Of a stretch of 5,156 nucleotides of DNA, positions 4,863-5,156 are shown piece after piece (positions within the stretch are counted from its first letter, which is position 1; every line of letters starts with the position of its first letter). The notes under the pieces are model-generated. The model made no database searches. It was given only the letters and a program-made list of their open reading frames with translations, and was not told where the DNA came from. The stretch spans positions 7,954 to 13,109 of the forward strand of contig DFBR01000081.1 in the NCBI GenBank assembly GCA_002367375.1. The letters are read 5' to 3'. The stretch is from Erythrobacter sp. UBA3075 (GTDB lineage: Bacteria > Pseudomonadota > Alphaproteobacteria > Sphingomonadales > Sphingomonadaceae). The position numbers were made by a program, and so were the translations under genes.

Positions 4863-5156
4863 TTATTCGCCGCCCTCTCCTTCGCCTTCGGAAGCGCCTT
4901 CTTCGGCTGCACCTTCTTCGCCCTCTTCGAGCTCTTCGCCATCCTCGGTTTCACCCTCGGCGCGCTTGAGCGCGGACGGAGCGACGAGCGTAGCGATTGT
5001 GTAGTCGCGGTCCGTAATGGCGCTTTCGGCACCATCCGGCAGCGACACGGCGCTGATGTGGATCGAATCGCCAACTTCCTTGCCGGTAACGTCGATTTCA
5101 ATCTCGCCCGGAATCTTGTCTGCTTCGCAGTTCAGTTCCAGTTCGTGACGCACAAC
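4863..5156 (-). CDS. rplY: 50S ribosomal protein L25/general stress protein Ctc, 3' part, truncated by window edge
   Basis: L25 of the TL5/Ctc type binds 5S rRNA in the large ribosomal subunit through its N-terminal domain and has an extra C-terminal beta domain. Only the last 97 residues are visible. The frame is open to the window edge, reading [16 protein letters not shown], so the true start lies outside; the GTG at 5153 is an internal Val in the conserved VVRHE segment. [14 protein letters not shown] at 22-35 of the visible part, [14 protein letters not shown] at 49-62, and the order of these blocks identify the C-terminal domain. The last 32 residues are a low-complexity tail with 15 Glu and 1 Asp among Gly and Ala, typical of alphaproteobacterial L25. 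It is followed by its own terminator and then pth, the usual gene order. Confidence 0.95.
   Translation of the reverse strand, partial: VVRHELELNCEADKIPGEIEIDVTGKEVGDSIHISAVSLPDGAESAITDRDYTIATLVAPSALKRAEGETEDGEELEEGEEGAAEEGASEGEGEGGE

Noticed and set aside
5151..5153. GTG at 5153 as the start of a short acidic protein
   Set aside because: It is an internal Val of the conserved VVRHE block in the L25 C-terminal domain, and the frame stays open to the window edge.

Overview
The window looks like chromosomal DNA of an alphaproteobacterium, most likely of the order Sphingomonadales (Erythrobacteraceae or Sphingomonadaceae). The grounds are moderately high GC, a large L25/Ctc-type rplY with an acidic tail next to pth, ychF close by, and a PEP-CTERM protein resembling the 'cistern' family that is common in that order. 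The assignment is an inference from protein recognition; no search was run.

Layout from left to right: (1) 1-371, minus strand, 5' part of ychF (ATP/GTP-binding Obg-family protein), running off the left edge. (2) 503-2020, plus strand, a 505-aa outer-membrane TPR lipoprotein resembling PrsT of the exosortase/PEP-CTERM system. (3) A bidirectional hairpin terminator at about 2052-2086. (4) 2114-2902, minus strand, a 262-aa secreted protein with signal peptide, beta-rich body, Ser/Thr-rich stalk and C-terminal PEP-CTERM-like sorting signal (VPAPG, hydrophobic segment, RRRR). A perfect sigma-54 promoter match lies just upstream of it. (5) 3075-4196, plus strand, a second TPR lipoprotein (373 aa), collinear with the first but lacking its last ~135 residues. 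(6) 4203-4772, minus strand, pth. (7) A minus-strand terminator. (8) 4863-5156, minus strand, 3' part of rplY, running off the right edge.

The housekeeping genes rplY, pth and ychF all read on the minus strand and are often neighbours in alphaproteobacteria. Here a ~3.8-kb accessory block separates pth from ychF. It consists of two paralogous lipoproteins on the plus strand flanking a PEP-CTERM protein on the minus strand. I read it as a small surface-protein locus: a sigma-54-controlled exosortase substrate with two dedicated TPR lipoproteins that may help its transit or assembly at the outer membrane. No exosortase, PrsK/PrsR or polysaccharide gene is in the window, so sorting enzyme and activator would have to be encoded elsewhere. 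The functional link is inference from gene order, paralogy and the promoter.

No tRNA, rRNA, CRISPR array, insertion sequence or transposase was seen. The intergenic stretches (372-502, 2021-2113, 2903-3074, 4773-4862) are all under 300 bases.
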